Assembly (NCBI GenBank): GCA_037382065.1 | Contig: JARRQF010000037.1 | Location: 1 to 16,796 of the forward strand | Direction: 5' to 3' | DNA from: Thiodiazotropha sp037382065 | Lineage (GTDB): Bacteria > Pseudomonadota > Gammaproteobacteria > Chromatiales > Chromatiaceae | DNA length: 16,796 nucleotides | Shown: positions 1-6,217 of the stretch, one piece after another | How positions within the stretch are numbered: the stretch's first letter is position 1 | Layout of the letters: each line of letters opens with the position of its first letter | Translations under genes and position numbers: made by a program | Notes under the pieces: generated by a model | Database searches by the model: none | What the model saw: only the letters and a program-made list of their open reading frames with translations | What the model was told of the DNA's origin: nothing

Positions 1-49
1 CACGACACAGCAACAGAGGGAAAGGTTGCCTGGCGACCTGTTGCCTGAA

Positions 50-388
50 CTAAGCCGCTAGCCCAGTAAGGCAGTGGAGGCGGGTAGGTTTAGCAGGAAA
101 TCCTGGGAGTTGAATAGACTGAGGCCAGATAGGCGGATATTTCAAGCATACCCAGGCTCCAGTTTTCAGCCTAGATATACATGGGTAATAGCGGTTATTC
201 TCCCTATACTTCTGGTGGCTATACGCTAAAAGAGATTGGCCAATATTATAAATGAAGTCGCTGGTTTTTAGCCACTCCTCCATCCACTGTGCAATGCAAT
301 GATTGGGTTTATACTGGTAATGTTCGTAAACAAACACATTTACAAAATCGGTGTTTCTAATCATCAACATCTGAGGGGGGGTAGTCAT
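50..388 (-). CDS. Doubtful ORF, C-terminal third encoded by repeat copy 1
   Basis: An open frame runs from an ATG at 388 to a stop near 50. Its first 60 or so residues (MTTPPQMLMIRNTD... IYNIGQSLLAYSHQ) are not recognised, and the rest is a translation of the interspersed repeat. That makes it a chimera: either a real gene truncated by the repeat or a chance frame. Its ATG lies in the same CATG as the start of the plus-strand gene at 387, so at most one of these starts is likely to be used. The plus-strand gene has the more convincing ribosome-binding site. Confidence 0.2.
   Translation of the reverse strand: MTTPPQMLMIRNTDFVNVFVYEHYQYKPNHCIAQWMEEWLKTSDFIYNIGQSLLAYSHQKYRENNRYYPCISRLKTGAWVCLKYPPIWPQSIQLPGFPAKPTRLHCLTGLAA
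62..217 (-). repeat. Interspersed repeat, copy 1
   Basis: Read on the minus strand, this stretch matches the copies at 3024-3138 and 13358-13505. All three share a head close to GAGAATAACCGCTATYACCC, then CATGTATATC, AAAACTGGAGCCTG, a CCGACCTCARTCTA-like block and a tail resembling TTGAAACCGCCCT. This copy is the most diverged and is inverted relative to the other two. I see no clear terminal inverted repeats and no coding capacity, so it looks like a non-coding dispersed element, not an IS. Outer boundaries are approximate. Confidence 0.7.
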
Positions 389-722
389 GGTCCCGATCAA
401 GTACCAGGTCGTGGGTGAAGAGGAGTACGCCTTTCGACTCGAGATCGATGATCAGGGGAATTTCTCAGTTGATACAGGGACCTACACCACCCAAAAACCC
501 CGCTCAGGCATGCTCAGTGCACAGCAGGAGTCAGCGCTTCTCGCGGCGATCGAAACCCTGGGTATTCCAAAGGCTCATCCGCTACCCGAGGGTGTGGACG
601 CCTTTCAATCGAAGCTTGTGATCGGTGCCGGCAGCGATGCCCTGGTCTACCCTTTCTGGGAGGGGGCGCTTGAAGGGGATCACGAATTGAGAAATCTGAT
701 ACGCCTGCTGGAAGTGCTATAG
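387..722 (+). CDS. Small hypothetical protein, 111 aa
   Basis: I do not recognise this family by sequence. The protein is soluble, acidic and has no signal peptide. The visible pattern is strand (YAFRLEIDDQGNFSVD), helix (LSAQQESALLAAIETLG), strand (FQSKLVIGAGSDALVYPFW) and a C-terminal helix (HELRNLIRLLEVL). This order recalls small alpha/beta inhibitor folds such as emfourin, the M4 protease inhibitor, but that is a fold-level guess only and no M4 protease gene is in the window. The ATG at 387 follows a G-rich Shine-Dalgarno-like run (GAGGGGGGG), and an in-frame stop at 372 excludes a longer start. Its GC content is clearly higher than that of the AT-rich sequence on either side, which suggests a separate origin. 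Confidence 0.6.
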   Translation: MVPIKYQVVGEEEYAFRLEIDDQGNFSVDTGTYTTQKPRSGMLSAQQESALLAAIETLGIPKAHPLPEGVDAFQSKLVIGAGSDALVYPFWEGALEGDHELRNLIRLLEVL

Positions 723-784
723 TTGGCAGACAATTTGTCGCTGATCGACTGCATTATTCACCTTCATACATTGAGAGTGGTCGT

Positions 785-1111
785 CTAGCGGTAGCCTGAA
801 ATTGGGCACACTTCCTTTCCTCCTTGCTCTGCGCGTAATCCACTAATTTCTTTGTTAGATCGGAGTATTCCAACAATGTGATTATATTTGTCGAAGGGGA
901 CGGATTCCGCGAACTTAATAACGACAAATCCGTCTTTGTGAATATTATAAGAAGCAGCCTCATCGAGATCATTCTCGAAAAGAACGCCCGACACTATCGC
1001 ATCAACTCGGTTTTGGTTCTCCATTTCTTTCTGAGTAAGTGATTGTTGGTCCGCGCAACCACCAGATACTGCAGCTGAAATGATGACCCATAGAAGCCAG
1101 GATTTCTTCAT
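785..1111 (-). CDS. Small lipoprotein, 108 aa
   Basis: The N-terminus is a lipoprotein signal peptide: MKK, a hydrophobic stretch, then a lipobox ending SGGC with the lipidated cysteine at residue 19. The mature domain of about 90 residues has two recognisable elements, GVLFENDLDEAASYNI and DGFVVIKFAESVPFDKYNHIVGILRSN. This suggests a small alpha/beta fold, but I do not know the family. It is probably attached to the inner or outer membrane on the periplasmic side. A GAGGG ribosome-binding site precedes the ATG, and a perfect TATAAT lies directly upstream at 1124-1129, next to the inverted repeat at 1133-1185. It lies downstream of the second lipoprotein gene on the same strand, 264 bp away, so it is probably transcribed from its own promoter. 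Confidence 0.7.
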   Translation of the reverse strand: MKKSWLLWVIISAAVSGGCADQQSLTQKEMENQNRVDAIVSGVLFENDLDEAASYNIHKDGFVVIKFAESVPFDKYNHIVGILRSNKEISGLRAEQGGKEVCPISGYR

Positions 1112-1123
1112 TATTACGCCCTC

Positions 1124-1129
1124 AAATTA
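1124..1129 (-). promoter_or_regulatory. Candidate -10 box of the lipoprotein gene
   Basis: A perfect TATAAT on the minus strand lies 12 bp upstream of the ATG at 1111, so the 5' leader would be very short. The nearest -35-like sequence (TTGAAC) is inside the inverted repeat at 1133-1185, with only about 14-15 bp spacing, so a canonical -35 is not evident. The repeat could act as an operator. Confidence 0.35.
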
Positions 1130-1132
1130 TAT

Positions 1133-1185
1133 CTCAAGTTTCGGAGTTCAAATCGCGATTTAGACTGCAAACTCCGAAACTTGAG
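1133..1185. repeat. Perfect 16-bp inverted repeat with nested palindrome
   Basis: The left arm CTCAAGTTTCGGAGTT (1133-1148) and right arm AACTCCGAAACTTGAG (1170-1185) are perfectly complementary. The spacer contains the 12-bp palindrome AAATCGCGATTT (1150-1161). There is no T-run on either side, so it is not a standard intrinsic terminator. It ends 3 bp from a TATAAT box of the lipoprotein gene, which fits an operator or structured leader. A small palindromic mobile element is the alternative. Confidence 0.75.
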
Positions 1186-1189
1186 TTAT

Positions 1190-1375
1190 ATTTACACTAC
1201 TGCAGTATAGGGCACTAGTGTGAAGAAATTCAATTATTTGATTTTTCAGGTAAATCTTTGATGTGAAAAAAGATCTTACATCAGGAAAGGCTGACACGTT
1301 AATTGGTTTTCGCCAGTCCTGATCTTATAGGGCAATAATCTGATAAACGAACTGTCAACGTTAAGGAAACATTCC
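1190..1375. other. Intergenic region with small hairpins
   Basis: There is no coding frame here. Short inverted pairs include ATCAGGA/TCCTGAT (around 1279-1322), GATGT/ACATC (around 1260-1281) and ACACTA/TAGTGT (around 1194-1222). The first lies downstream of the minus-strand lipoprotein gene ending at 1376 and could aid transcription termination, although it has no clear U-tract. Confidence 0.4.
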
Positions 1376-1729
1376 TCATTCAGATTTACAAAGCACCTCT
1401 CCGCGATAACTAAGATTGGAGTTATCGGTAGCTACTAAAACGGGGGGTAGCACCACATAACCGTTACTATTCCAAACGCCCGCTTGTTCCTTATCGACCT
1501 TGTAATCCGCGCCTGAACACAACTCGTTGGCGCGTCGATGCCAGAGTCTCTTCACATCGTCCACATTATCATGGTCAGATCCATAGTAGGTTAATTGGTA
1601 TTTGCCACTATCTAACTCTATCTCCTCGTAGCCTACTTTAAAGAACCCTGCCTCTCGTGGCTTGTAAGAACTGCAGCCACTGAAACTGGTTGCCGCGCAC
1701 ATCAAAATAATCAGTATCTTCACTTTCAT
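1376..1729 (-). CDS. Lipoprotein, CC0125/CC1285-like, 117 aa
   Basis: The N-terminus is a lipoprotein signal: MKVK, a hydrophobic core, then a lipobox ending FSGC with Cys19 as the acylation site. The segment after it (GYEEIELDSGKYQLTYYGSD, then VDDVKRLWHRRANELCSGAD) fits the pattern of the small CC0125/CC1285-type lipoproteins. Those have a GYxxxxLxxxxYxVxYxG strand motif followed by a helix ending RAAELxxxxGYD. I make that assignment from memory of the pattern, with moderate certainty. The function of the family is not known to me. Three further cysteines sit in the mature region, which could allow disulphide formation in the periplasm. The neighbour at 785-1111 is also a lipoprotein on the same strand. 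Confidence 0.65.
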   Translation of the reverse strand: MKVKILIILMCAATSFSGCSSYKPREAGFFKVGYEEIELDSGKYQLTYYGSDHDNVDDVKRLWHRRANELCSGADYKVDKEQAGVWNSNGYVVLPPVLVATDNSNLSYRGEVLCKSE

Positions 1730-1788
1730 TGGTTCATCCTTATGTTTTGGTTAAACAGCCCTGAGAATAGTTGTAAAAAGGCGTCATT

Positions 1789-3018
1789 TCATCCGTTCCG
1801 ATAAAGACGGACAAATTTTAAGTTCCGTATTATCAATGTGTTATGAATTATGTAGGCTGTTGTATGGCTCTTTCTGAATTGGGTTGGCGTCATGCCCGTG
1901 CGTTTTTTAAATGCCTCATAAAAGGCTGTCTTTGAGTTGAAGCCAGACTCCATGGCGATATCAAGGACGCTCATTTTTGGGGGCTTTTGCAATAGGAGTG
2001 TCTCTGCTTCCTGTACTCGAAATTGATTAATAAAATCAAAAAAGCTTCGGCCAAACTGCTCATTGATGACTTGAGATAGATGATGAGTTGATACGCCTAC
2101 TATTTTAGCCAACCTCGCCAACGTCAGGTCATTGATTAGATGTGGGCGCGTTTCAGTCATACATTTTTGAAGCAAGTCGGCTACTATTGGAGCTGCTTCT
2201 TTTGTCAGGCCCGACGAAGCATATTTCGTAAAAGTCGGGTTTGTAGAGGCCCCCTCCTCATCTTGTTGTTGAAAAATGCTGCCCTGCAGCATTCCTCGAT
2301 AACCCAAGACAAAGAAACTCAATACAAGGCAAATATTCAGAACAATCCGAAAAGTTTCTCCAATCTCTAAAGGTTCTGATAAGAAGATATCAATCATATA
2401 AAATGCCCATAGGATCATCAAAAATATCAATAATGAACGCAGCCATTTCAGATTAACTAGTTTCAGACAGGAAAAATTATCTTCCACTATGGCTTGATGA
2501 AGCTTGAGTATCCGAAAACAGAGTATCAGGTAGACCAACATTTGAATAACTGCAAGCAAACTTGCAAATGAATCTGCAATAACGGCTATTGATAAAGAGC
2601 TGTTTGCATCAGTTGGCAAGTTATACATGAGCGCCAGCTTGTTTTCTCCTGACAATAACCAGGACGGTATTGCCAATACAACCCCTATCGCAAATATAGC
2701 AAAGTGCTTGATCTTGCTGCGGCTAGCGACATCAATATCAATTGCAGTTAATAGTCTAAGGTAATAATAAAATAAGGGGCCATATAAAAAATCCAACGGC
2801 CAAACCAGACCGATTAAATAAGGATATTGATAGAAGTAATAAGACTGAAAAAGAAACTCATCTATAAGTGAAAAACAGATAATAAGTAGAAATAAAGCCA
2901 AATATTTATTTGCAATATGGCTGCTAATATCTTTTGTAGCCAGGATCCCTGCAAGAAATAAACCTTGAGCTGCACCAATAAGATACAAAATAGAAAGAAA
3001 ATCGATTTTAACGCTCAC
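1789..3018 (-). CDS. Membrane-anchored AraC-family transcriptional regulator, 409 aa
   Basis: The first 250 or so residues hold about seven hydrophobic segments, starting directly with SILYLIGAAQGLFLAGILA. The C-terminal region (about 298-384) is an AraC/XylS DNA-binding domain. Its first helix-turn-helix is LTLARLAKIVGVSTHHLSQVIN. The second is MSVLDIAMESGFNSKTAFYEAFKK, followed by the family signature GMTPTQFRKS. The protein probably senses a signal at the inner membrane and regulates transcription directly. It has about 25 extra residues after the usual domain end. The start is a GTG at 3018 without a clear Shine-Dalgarno. The interspersed repeat begins only about 6 bp upstream, and an in-frame stop lies a few codons further, so the native promoter and leader have probably been replaced. 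Expression may be altered or lost. Confidence 0.85.
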   Translation of the reverse strand: MSVKIDFLSILYLIGAAQGLFLAGILATKDISSHIANKYLALFLLIICFSLIDEFLFQSYYFYQYPYLIGLVWPLDFLYGPLFYYYLRLLTAIDIDVASRSKIKHFAIFAIGVVLAIPSWLLSGENKLALMYNLPTDANSSLSIAVIADSFASLLAVIQMLVYLILCFRILKLHQAIVEDNFSCLKLVNLKWLRSLLIFLMILWAFYMIDIFLSEPLEIGETFRIVLNICLVLSFFVLGYRGMLQGSIFQQQDEEGASTNPTFTKYASSGLTKEAAPIVADLLQKCMTETRPHLINDLTLARLAKIVGVSTHHLSQVINEQFGRSFFDFINQFRVQEAETLLLQKPPKMSVLDIAMESGFNSKTAFYEAFKKRTGMTPTQFRKSHTTAYIIHNTLIIRNLKFVRLYRNG

Positions 3019-3023
3019 AAAAT

Positions 3024-3138
3024 TTAAGTATAAGAAGAATAACCGCTATCACCCATGTATATCAAGGCAGAAAACTGGAGCCTGAATCATCCGTCTATCC
3101 GACCTCAATCTACCGGATTTTAGGTTGAATCTGCCCTA
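3024..3138 (+). repeat. Interspersed repeat, copy 2
   Basis: It begins AAGTATAAGAAGAATAACCG and ends near TGAATCTGCCCT. It matches copy 3 at 13358 closely and copy 1 at 62-217 in inverse orientation. It fills the gap between the 5' end of the AraC-type gene (3018) and the 3' end of the NADAR gene (3151), so it replaces the promoter region of the former and the downstream sequence of the latter. Confidence 0.75.
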
Positions 3139-3154
3139 TTTTATTCCAGTTCAT
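3109..3154 (-). pseudogene. Possible 5' stub of a gene coupled to the NADAR gene
   Basis: An ATG at 3154-3152 overlaps the NADAR stop codon in an ATGA arrangement, as in translationally coupled operons. The frame reads MNWNKIGQ and then enters repeat copy 2, where it stops after about 14 codons. It could be all that remains of a co-transcribed partner gene such as a toxin. With so few native codons, chance is a real alternative. Confidence 0.25.
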
Positions 3155-3843
3155 ATCATTATATCTTGTACGGCAATATTTCTAGATTGTGTTTTATAGT
3201 GATCGGCTGTTAGTACAAGAAAATTTTCAGAACTTGATAGAGCTTTTGAGAGTAATGATTGCTTATGTAGGCTTATATACAGAGCTACAGCATGAGCTTG
3301 GCAGTTTATAGATTTTTTGGGATTAAATTCTATGTCACTAAAACCATTATATTTAAGAACATCTGATGCCAATATTTCGTTTTGTACTAAAGCATTGATA
3401 TATAGCCAATCATAAAAATATGTTCTTGGCACCAAAGGGAATGTTTTATTAAAAAACTCAAAGCATTTAAGATTTCCTGATTCCTTCAATCGGATATCCT
3501 TTTTTGCTTTTATTGAGTCTAATCCATATAAATCTACATATGGTCCGCCTCTCTCAAACACCTTACTTCCTTGAAATGCTGTCTCTACTGTAAATTTACT
3601 TCCCATTTTTTTATTTGTTATCACGAGGTTAAAGGCGCTCAACTGTACACCAATCTCGTTCTCCGATTTACTTGATATTTCCAATATGTTATTGATACCT
3701 AATTCGTGAGCAGTGGCATGTAATTCTTTTATGGATTTCTGCTTTTGAGATATAGCCATACCGGGATGCCATTTAAACTCTATGAGTTTTCCAGACACCC
3801 CCACATTAGTATTATTTGGAATAAATATCGGTCTGATAGCCAT
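3151..3843 (-). CDS. DarT1-associated NADAR antitoxin-like protein, 230 aa
   Basis: The protein opens with RPIFIPN, then FKWHPGMAISQKQKSIKELH and LEISSKSENEIGVQLSAFNL. The core has AFQGSKVFERGGPYVDLYG and FYDWLYINAL. The end is FSDIEFNPKKSINCQAHAVAL. I recognise this as the NADAR (DUF1768/YbiA-related) antitoxin type found beside DarT1 toxins. In characterised systems, NADAR enzymes hydrolyse ADP-ribose from guanine bases and so reverse DNA modification by the toxin. Length and core motifs look complete. No DarT-like toxin is encoded on either side: upstream is a dead integrase and downstream is repeat copy 2. The stop codon overlaps an ATG (ATGA, 3154-3151) that opens a frame broken within the repeat. 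The coding sequence is AT-rich compared with the DNA on its upstream side. Confidence 0.75.
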   Translation of the reverse strand: MAIRPIFIPNNTNVGVSGKLIEFKWHPGMAISQKQKSIKELHATAHELGINNILEISSKSENEIGVQLSAFNLVITNKKMGSKFTVETAFQGSKVFERGGPYVDLYGLDSIKAKKDIRLKESGNLKCFEFFNKTFPLVPRTYFYDWLYINALVQNEILASDVLKYNGFSDIEFNPKKSINCQAHAVALYISLHKQSLLSKALSSSENFLVLTADHYKTQSRNIAVQDIMI

Positions 3844-3900
3844 AATTATCTACCCATATAGCTCCTAGAAGCAAAATACCCTTTGTTTCTACTATGTTGA

Positions 3901-4240
3901 ATGACCGCACGTTTCAATTGACAAAAATACCTGGACCTTCTCTTCCATAAACGCATCCCGCAGCAGCAACAGCACTGGTACGTAAAACAGGTTGAGGATT
4001 TCTTGAAGGAGTTTCCCGGAAAAAAGCTGCGAGACTTCTCCGCCGGGGATCTTGAGATGTATTTTCAGACTCTATCATCGGATTCTTCCTAGACTGCGTG
4101 GCAATATCGGCAAATAGTGGATGCTCTACAGCGGTTGTTTATTGATCTGACGTTGTCTCCTCTCCCCAAAACCCTGGATTGGGGGTATTGGAAAGAGGCT
4201 TTCGCTCAATTAAAACCCGAAAAGTCTGTTTTGTCCAAAG
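3901..4240 (+). pseudogene. Integron-integrase-type tyrosine recombinase, N-terminal remnant
   Basis: One frame encodes the N-terminal SAM-like, core-binding domain of the long integron-integrase family. It reads YLDLLFHKRIP, HWYVKQVEDFLKEFPGKKL, DLEMYFQTLSSDSS, TAWQYRQIVDALQRLF and LDWGYWKEAFAQL. The DWQ[FY]RQxVDALxxLF-like block is characteristic of that family. Two in-frame stops (TGA 3919-3921 and TAG 4090-4092) interrupt it. The whole catalytic domain with the R...HxxR...Y residues is missing, because homology ends at about 4240, where the antisense ribbon-helix-helix gene begins. It is therefore dead. It may be the trace of an integrase that once managed the attC-like sites found near 8 kb and 12.5 kb. 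Confidence 0.7.
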
Positions 4241-4420
4241 AGATATCTCCTGAGCAATGGCAACCAGTAGCGAGCCGAGTTTCAGACGGCCCTCGGGTGT
4301 TGCCGCTTGCTCCAGGATGTCGCGGATTTCCACTTCGGCGCTGCGGCCGTGCATGGCGGTTCGGACACGAATCGCCTGGTGCACCTCATCGGGGACGTTA
4401 TGAATGGTGATTGATGGCAT
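4139..4420 (-). pseudogene. FitA-like ribbon-helix-helix antitoxin, 3' end replaced
   Basis: The first 60 residues match FitA/VapB-type antitoxins: a DNA-binding beta-strand (MPSITIHNVPDEVHQAIRVR), two helices (AMHGRSAEVEIRDILEQA) and the start of the toxin-binding tail (LKLGSLLVAIAQEI). From about 4240 onward the frame is simply the antisense of the integrase remnant, so the native C-terminus has been swapped for an unrelated tail of about 34 residues. FitA-type antitoxins normally precede a PIN-domain (VapC-like) RNase gene, and none follows here. The start at 4420 is preferred to the one at 4429 because the AGGA motif (4432-4435) is 11 nt from it and only 2 nt from the other. The DNA-binding half may still be made. 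Confidence 0.65.
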
Positions 4421-4429
4421 TGCTGGCAT

Positions 4430-4562
4430 ATTCCTATATTGATTGCCTTGGTATCAAGAATAGATCAACGCAAATTCGCCAAGTCAAGGCATGGCCGGGG
4501 TTGAGGGGCGAAACGCTCACAGCACCCAATCCACATTAGCAGTTATGAACCAACCTGTGAGC
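4430..4562. other. Intergenic region, nothing recognised
   Basis: This carries the upstream region of the antitoxin head. I see no clear promoter, repeat or reading frame. Confidence 0.4.
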
Positions 4563-4640
4563 CTAAGAAAACAGCTCCGCTACGGTTTTCATGGGCAGAT
4601 AGAACCGGATATGCCCATTATGGCGATCCAGTTCCTTAAA
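4563..4640 (-). other. Possible C-terminal coding fragment cut by MITE copy 1
   Basis: A short frame ends KELDRHNGHIRFYLPMKTVAELFS and stops at 4563. It continues upstream only into the MITE, so if it was ever a gene its 5' part is gone. The composition looks protein-like, but the piece is too short to assign. Confidence 0.2.
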
Positions 4641-4876
4641 CCTAAAAAAATCAGTTGACCGCTCCATTCTAATAGCAGGTTCCTGATTTTGATGAAAATA
4701 GTTTCGATGGCCATGGTCACCTACTGGGTGAATCACGCTACAACGTGAATGGCACGCTTGTGGCGGTGCATGGCGGCGTTGCAACTCCTTGGAATAGCGG
4801 GCTATTCCGCGTCGTTGCGTCTTGCCCTGTACCACCACAAGCGCACTCTTCACGCTGTCCAACTGATCTTTTTAGG
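4641..4876 (+). mobile_element. MITE-like element, copy 1 (236 bp)
   Basis: The ends are inverted repeats: CCTAAAAAAATCAGTTGACC on the left and GTCCAACTGATCTTTTTAGG on the right. The flanks are TTAAA (4636-4640) and TTCAA (4877-4881), consistent with a 5-bp TTNAA target. Internally, GCACGCTTGTGGCGGTGC and ACCACCACAAGCGCAC can pair, and several smaller hairpins are present. It encodes no transposase, so it would need one supplied in trans. The same termini and interior occur at 11347-11551 (opposite orientation) and at 16160-16246 (partial). Confidence 0.75.
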
Positions 4877-4881
4877 TTCAA

Positions 4882-5233
4882 TACAATGGCCTGATACTAA
4901 AATAGCAGCGATTGGCCAATCAATTGGTTCTGGCTTAGGTGGCATGCTTGAGAACTTGATTGGTCAGCATGGTCAGTCAAATGTTCAGGGTGCAATGAGT
5001 AATAACATAATGGGGTCTCTTGTGGGGCAGTTAAGTCAGGCGATTCAGTCTCACCCTGGTATCCCTCAATTTACCAGAGGTGAGATGTGTCAGGCATTGA
5101 GTCAGCTCAACAGAGCTGCCCAGCTGAGCCTACAACACCGGATTGTCAGCAGGATACTGACAATGCGATGGATGGCTTGATTGATAGTAACCGCCTTGCC
5201 GGACTGATAAGGAAAGATCTGAAAACAGATTAG
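4882..5233 (+). pseudogene. 5'-truncated unknown gene after MITE copy 1
   Basis: Directly after the MITE a frame encodes a glycine-rich amphipathic stretch (AAIGQSIGSGLGGMLENLIG), then SQAIQSHPGIPQFTRGEMCQ. It loses the frame near 5120-5130. Shifting frame gives a coherent end: PDCQQDTDNAMDGLIDSNRL, then AGLIRKDLKTD and a TAG at 5231-5233. I read this as a gene that lost its 5' end to the MITE and acquired an indel. An apparent longer ORF beginning at 4749 is a chimera whose first 43 or so residues are MITE sequence. The function is unknown. The next two genes (lipoprotein, peptidoglycan-binding) follow on the same strand, so this may have been the first gene of a cell-envelope operon. Confidence 0.5.
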
Positions 5234-5281
5234 GAAATACGAAGAATTTGACACTCACTGTTAAGAAATAGGGATGATATT

Positions 5282-5836
5282 ATGATTCCAGCTATCGTTA
5301 AGCACAATATAGCATTGCTTTTAGCGTGTATTCTTTGGAGTATCACTGGTTGCGCAAAAAATACAGAAGAACCAATTGAAGCAACCAGTGTGGTACATGC
5401 TCAAACTATTAATATGTCGGCGCCTGTTGAAGTAAAACAAAAAACACAGACGATTGAAGCATATCTAACTGAATTTTCAAACTTATTAAAAACGAAAAAC
5501 TGGGATGGGCTTGCCGATATAACCGCCTTCCCAATCGTCATTCGTGGTGAACTTGACGATGAAGGCTCTGTCGACATTGACCGTAGGATCTTCGTGAAAT
5601 TTATCGGTGAGTTTTTTCAAGAAGAAGTTTACCTAACCATTAACGATGAATTGGTCGCCTCGACCTACCGTGATCTTATGGTCAAACCAATTGATAAGCC
5701 TATAATTAAAAATAATATTGCTGGTTTGCACGGTTTTCAGTTTTTAAAAAAGGGCCAGACTTGGAAGCTAAAACAAATTACAACTTATGTTCATATCGTG
5801 GAAAAATTCATGGAGTTAAACAATGAACATTTTTAA
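5282..5836 (+). CDS. Lipoprotein of unknown family, 184 aa
   Basis: A lipoprotein signal peptide is visible: a basic start, the hydrophobic stretch IALLLACILWS, then lipobox ITGC with Cys24. After a linker of about 35 residues the mature domain starts at IEAYLTEFSNLLKTKNWDGL. It continues with FPIVIRGELDDEGSVDIDRR and strands through GFQFLKKGQTWKLKQITTY. The helix-then-curved-sheet pattern resembles NTF2/SnoaL-like cone folds, but that is an inference. An AGGGATG Shine-Dalgarno-like sequence precedes the ATG. The stop codon overlaps the start of the next gene by 14 nt, so the two are translationally coupled. The partner carries a peptidoglycan-binding module, which suggests a periplasmic or cell-wall role for the pair. 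Confidence 0.7.
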   Translation: MIPAIVKHNIALLLACILWSITGCAKNTEEPIEATSVVHAQTINMSAPVEVKQKTQTIEAYLTEFSNLLKTKNWDGLADITAFPIVIRGELDDEGSVDIDRRIFVKFIGEFFQEEVYLTINDELVASTYRDLMVKPIDKPIIKNNIAGLHGFQFLKKGQTWKLKQITTYVHIVEKFMELNNEHF

Positions 5837-5987
5837 GACCAGAATCCGAGGTAATAAGGTTACTCAAGTTAAACTATTGCTGAACGGCCATCTCAGTCCT
5901 TTAATTAACATTAAAAACGACGGCCATTTTGGTAAGAATACTGAAATGGCTATAATGGCGTTTCAAAGGAAAAAAGTACTAACCTGA
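5823..5987 (+). CDS. Truncated peptidoglycan-binding domain protein, 54 aa
   Basis: The short frame shows most of a PG_binding_1 (PF01471) module: VTQVKLLLNGHLSP, then a DGHFGKNTEMAIMAFQRKK core. In that family the motif is normally followed by a second half of type LxxDGIVGxxT. Here it ends after VLT with a TGA at 5985-5987, exactly where a REP-like sequence starts, so the repeat appears to have cut off the C-terminus. It overlaps the upstream lipoprotein gene by 14 nt. It has no signal peptide, so it was either cytosolic, delivered by another route, or part of a longer secreted product. It is too short to be in the usual annotation of ORFs. Confidence 0.55.
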   Translation: MNIFKTRIRGNKVTQVKLLLNGHLSPLINIKNDGHFGKNTEMAIMAFQRKKVLT

Positions 5988-6062
5988 ACATCCACTCTAA
6001 GAGACTTAGAACTCCGGGCAATACGGGCTGTTAGGATGGGTGTCCGGGTAATCCGTTACCCG
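5985..6062 (+). repeat. REP-like palindromic element
   Basis: TGGGTGTCCGG (6037-6047) resembles the TGGGTGTCT motif that ends the RAYT transposase gene at 9352. It overlaps a perfect hairpin, CGGGTAA (6045-6051), loop TCCG, TTACCCG (6056-6062). A weaker inverted partner (AACATCCACTC) starts the element near 5987. This two-part layout is like a REPIN. A role as mRNA 3'-end structure for the upstream genes is possible. Confidence 0.5.
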
Positions 6063-6217
6063 TGATCAGGAAAATCTTTATAACTTGGCACGATAAAAAA
6101 TTGAAAGAGCGTATAGAAACAGAAAAATAAACCGTGCACTTCTGACTAAGAGTGATGGCCCTATACTTCTTCTTTCTTAACTCATTTTATTCTCAAACTT
6201 CTAAGCCACTTTACGAG
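6063..6217. other. Intergenic, nothing recognised
   Basis: This lies between the REP-like hairpin and the 3' end of the minus-strand Sel1 gene. I see no gene or obvious terminator; only short T-rich runs near 6170-6190. Confidence 0.4.

Noticed and set aside
754..972. 72-aa minus-strand ORF overlapping the first lipoprotein gene
   Set aside because: It is an out-of-frame overlap with a gene that has a clear lipoprotein signal and ribosome-binding site.
4749..5180. 143-aa plus-strand ORF as a single gene
   Set aside because: Its first 43 or so codons are MITE copy 1 and it loses the frame near its end, so it is a chimera and not a native gene.
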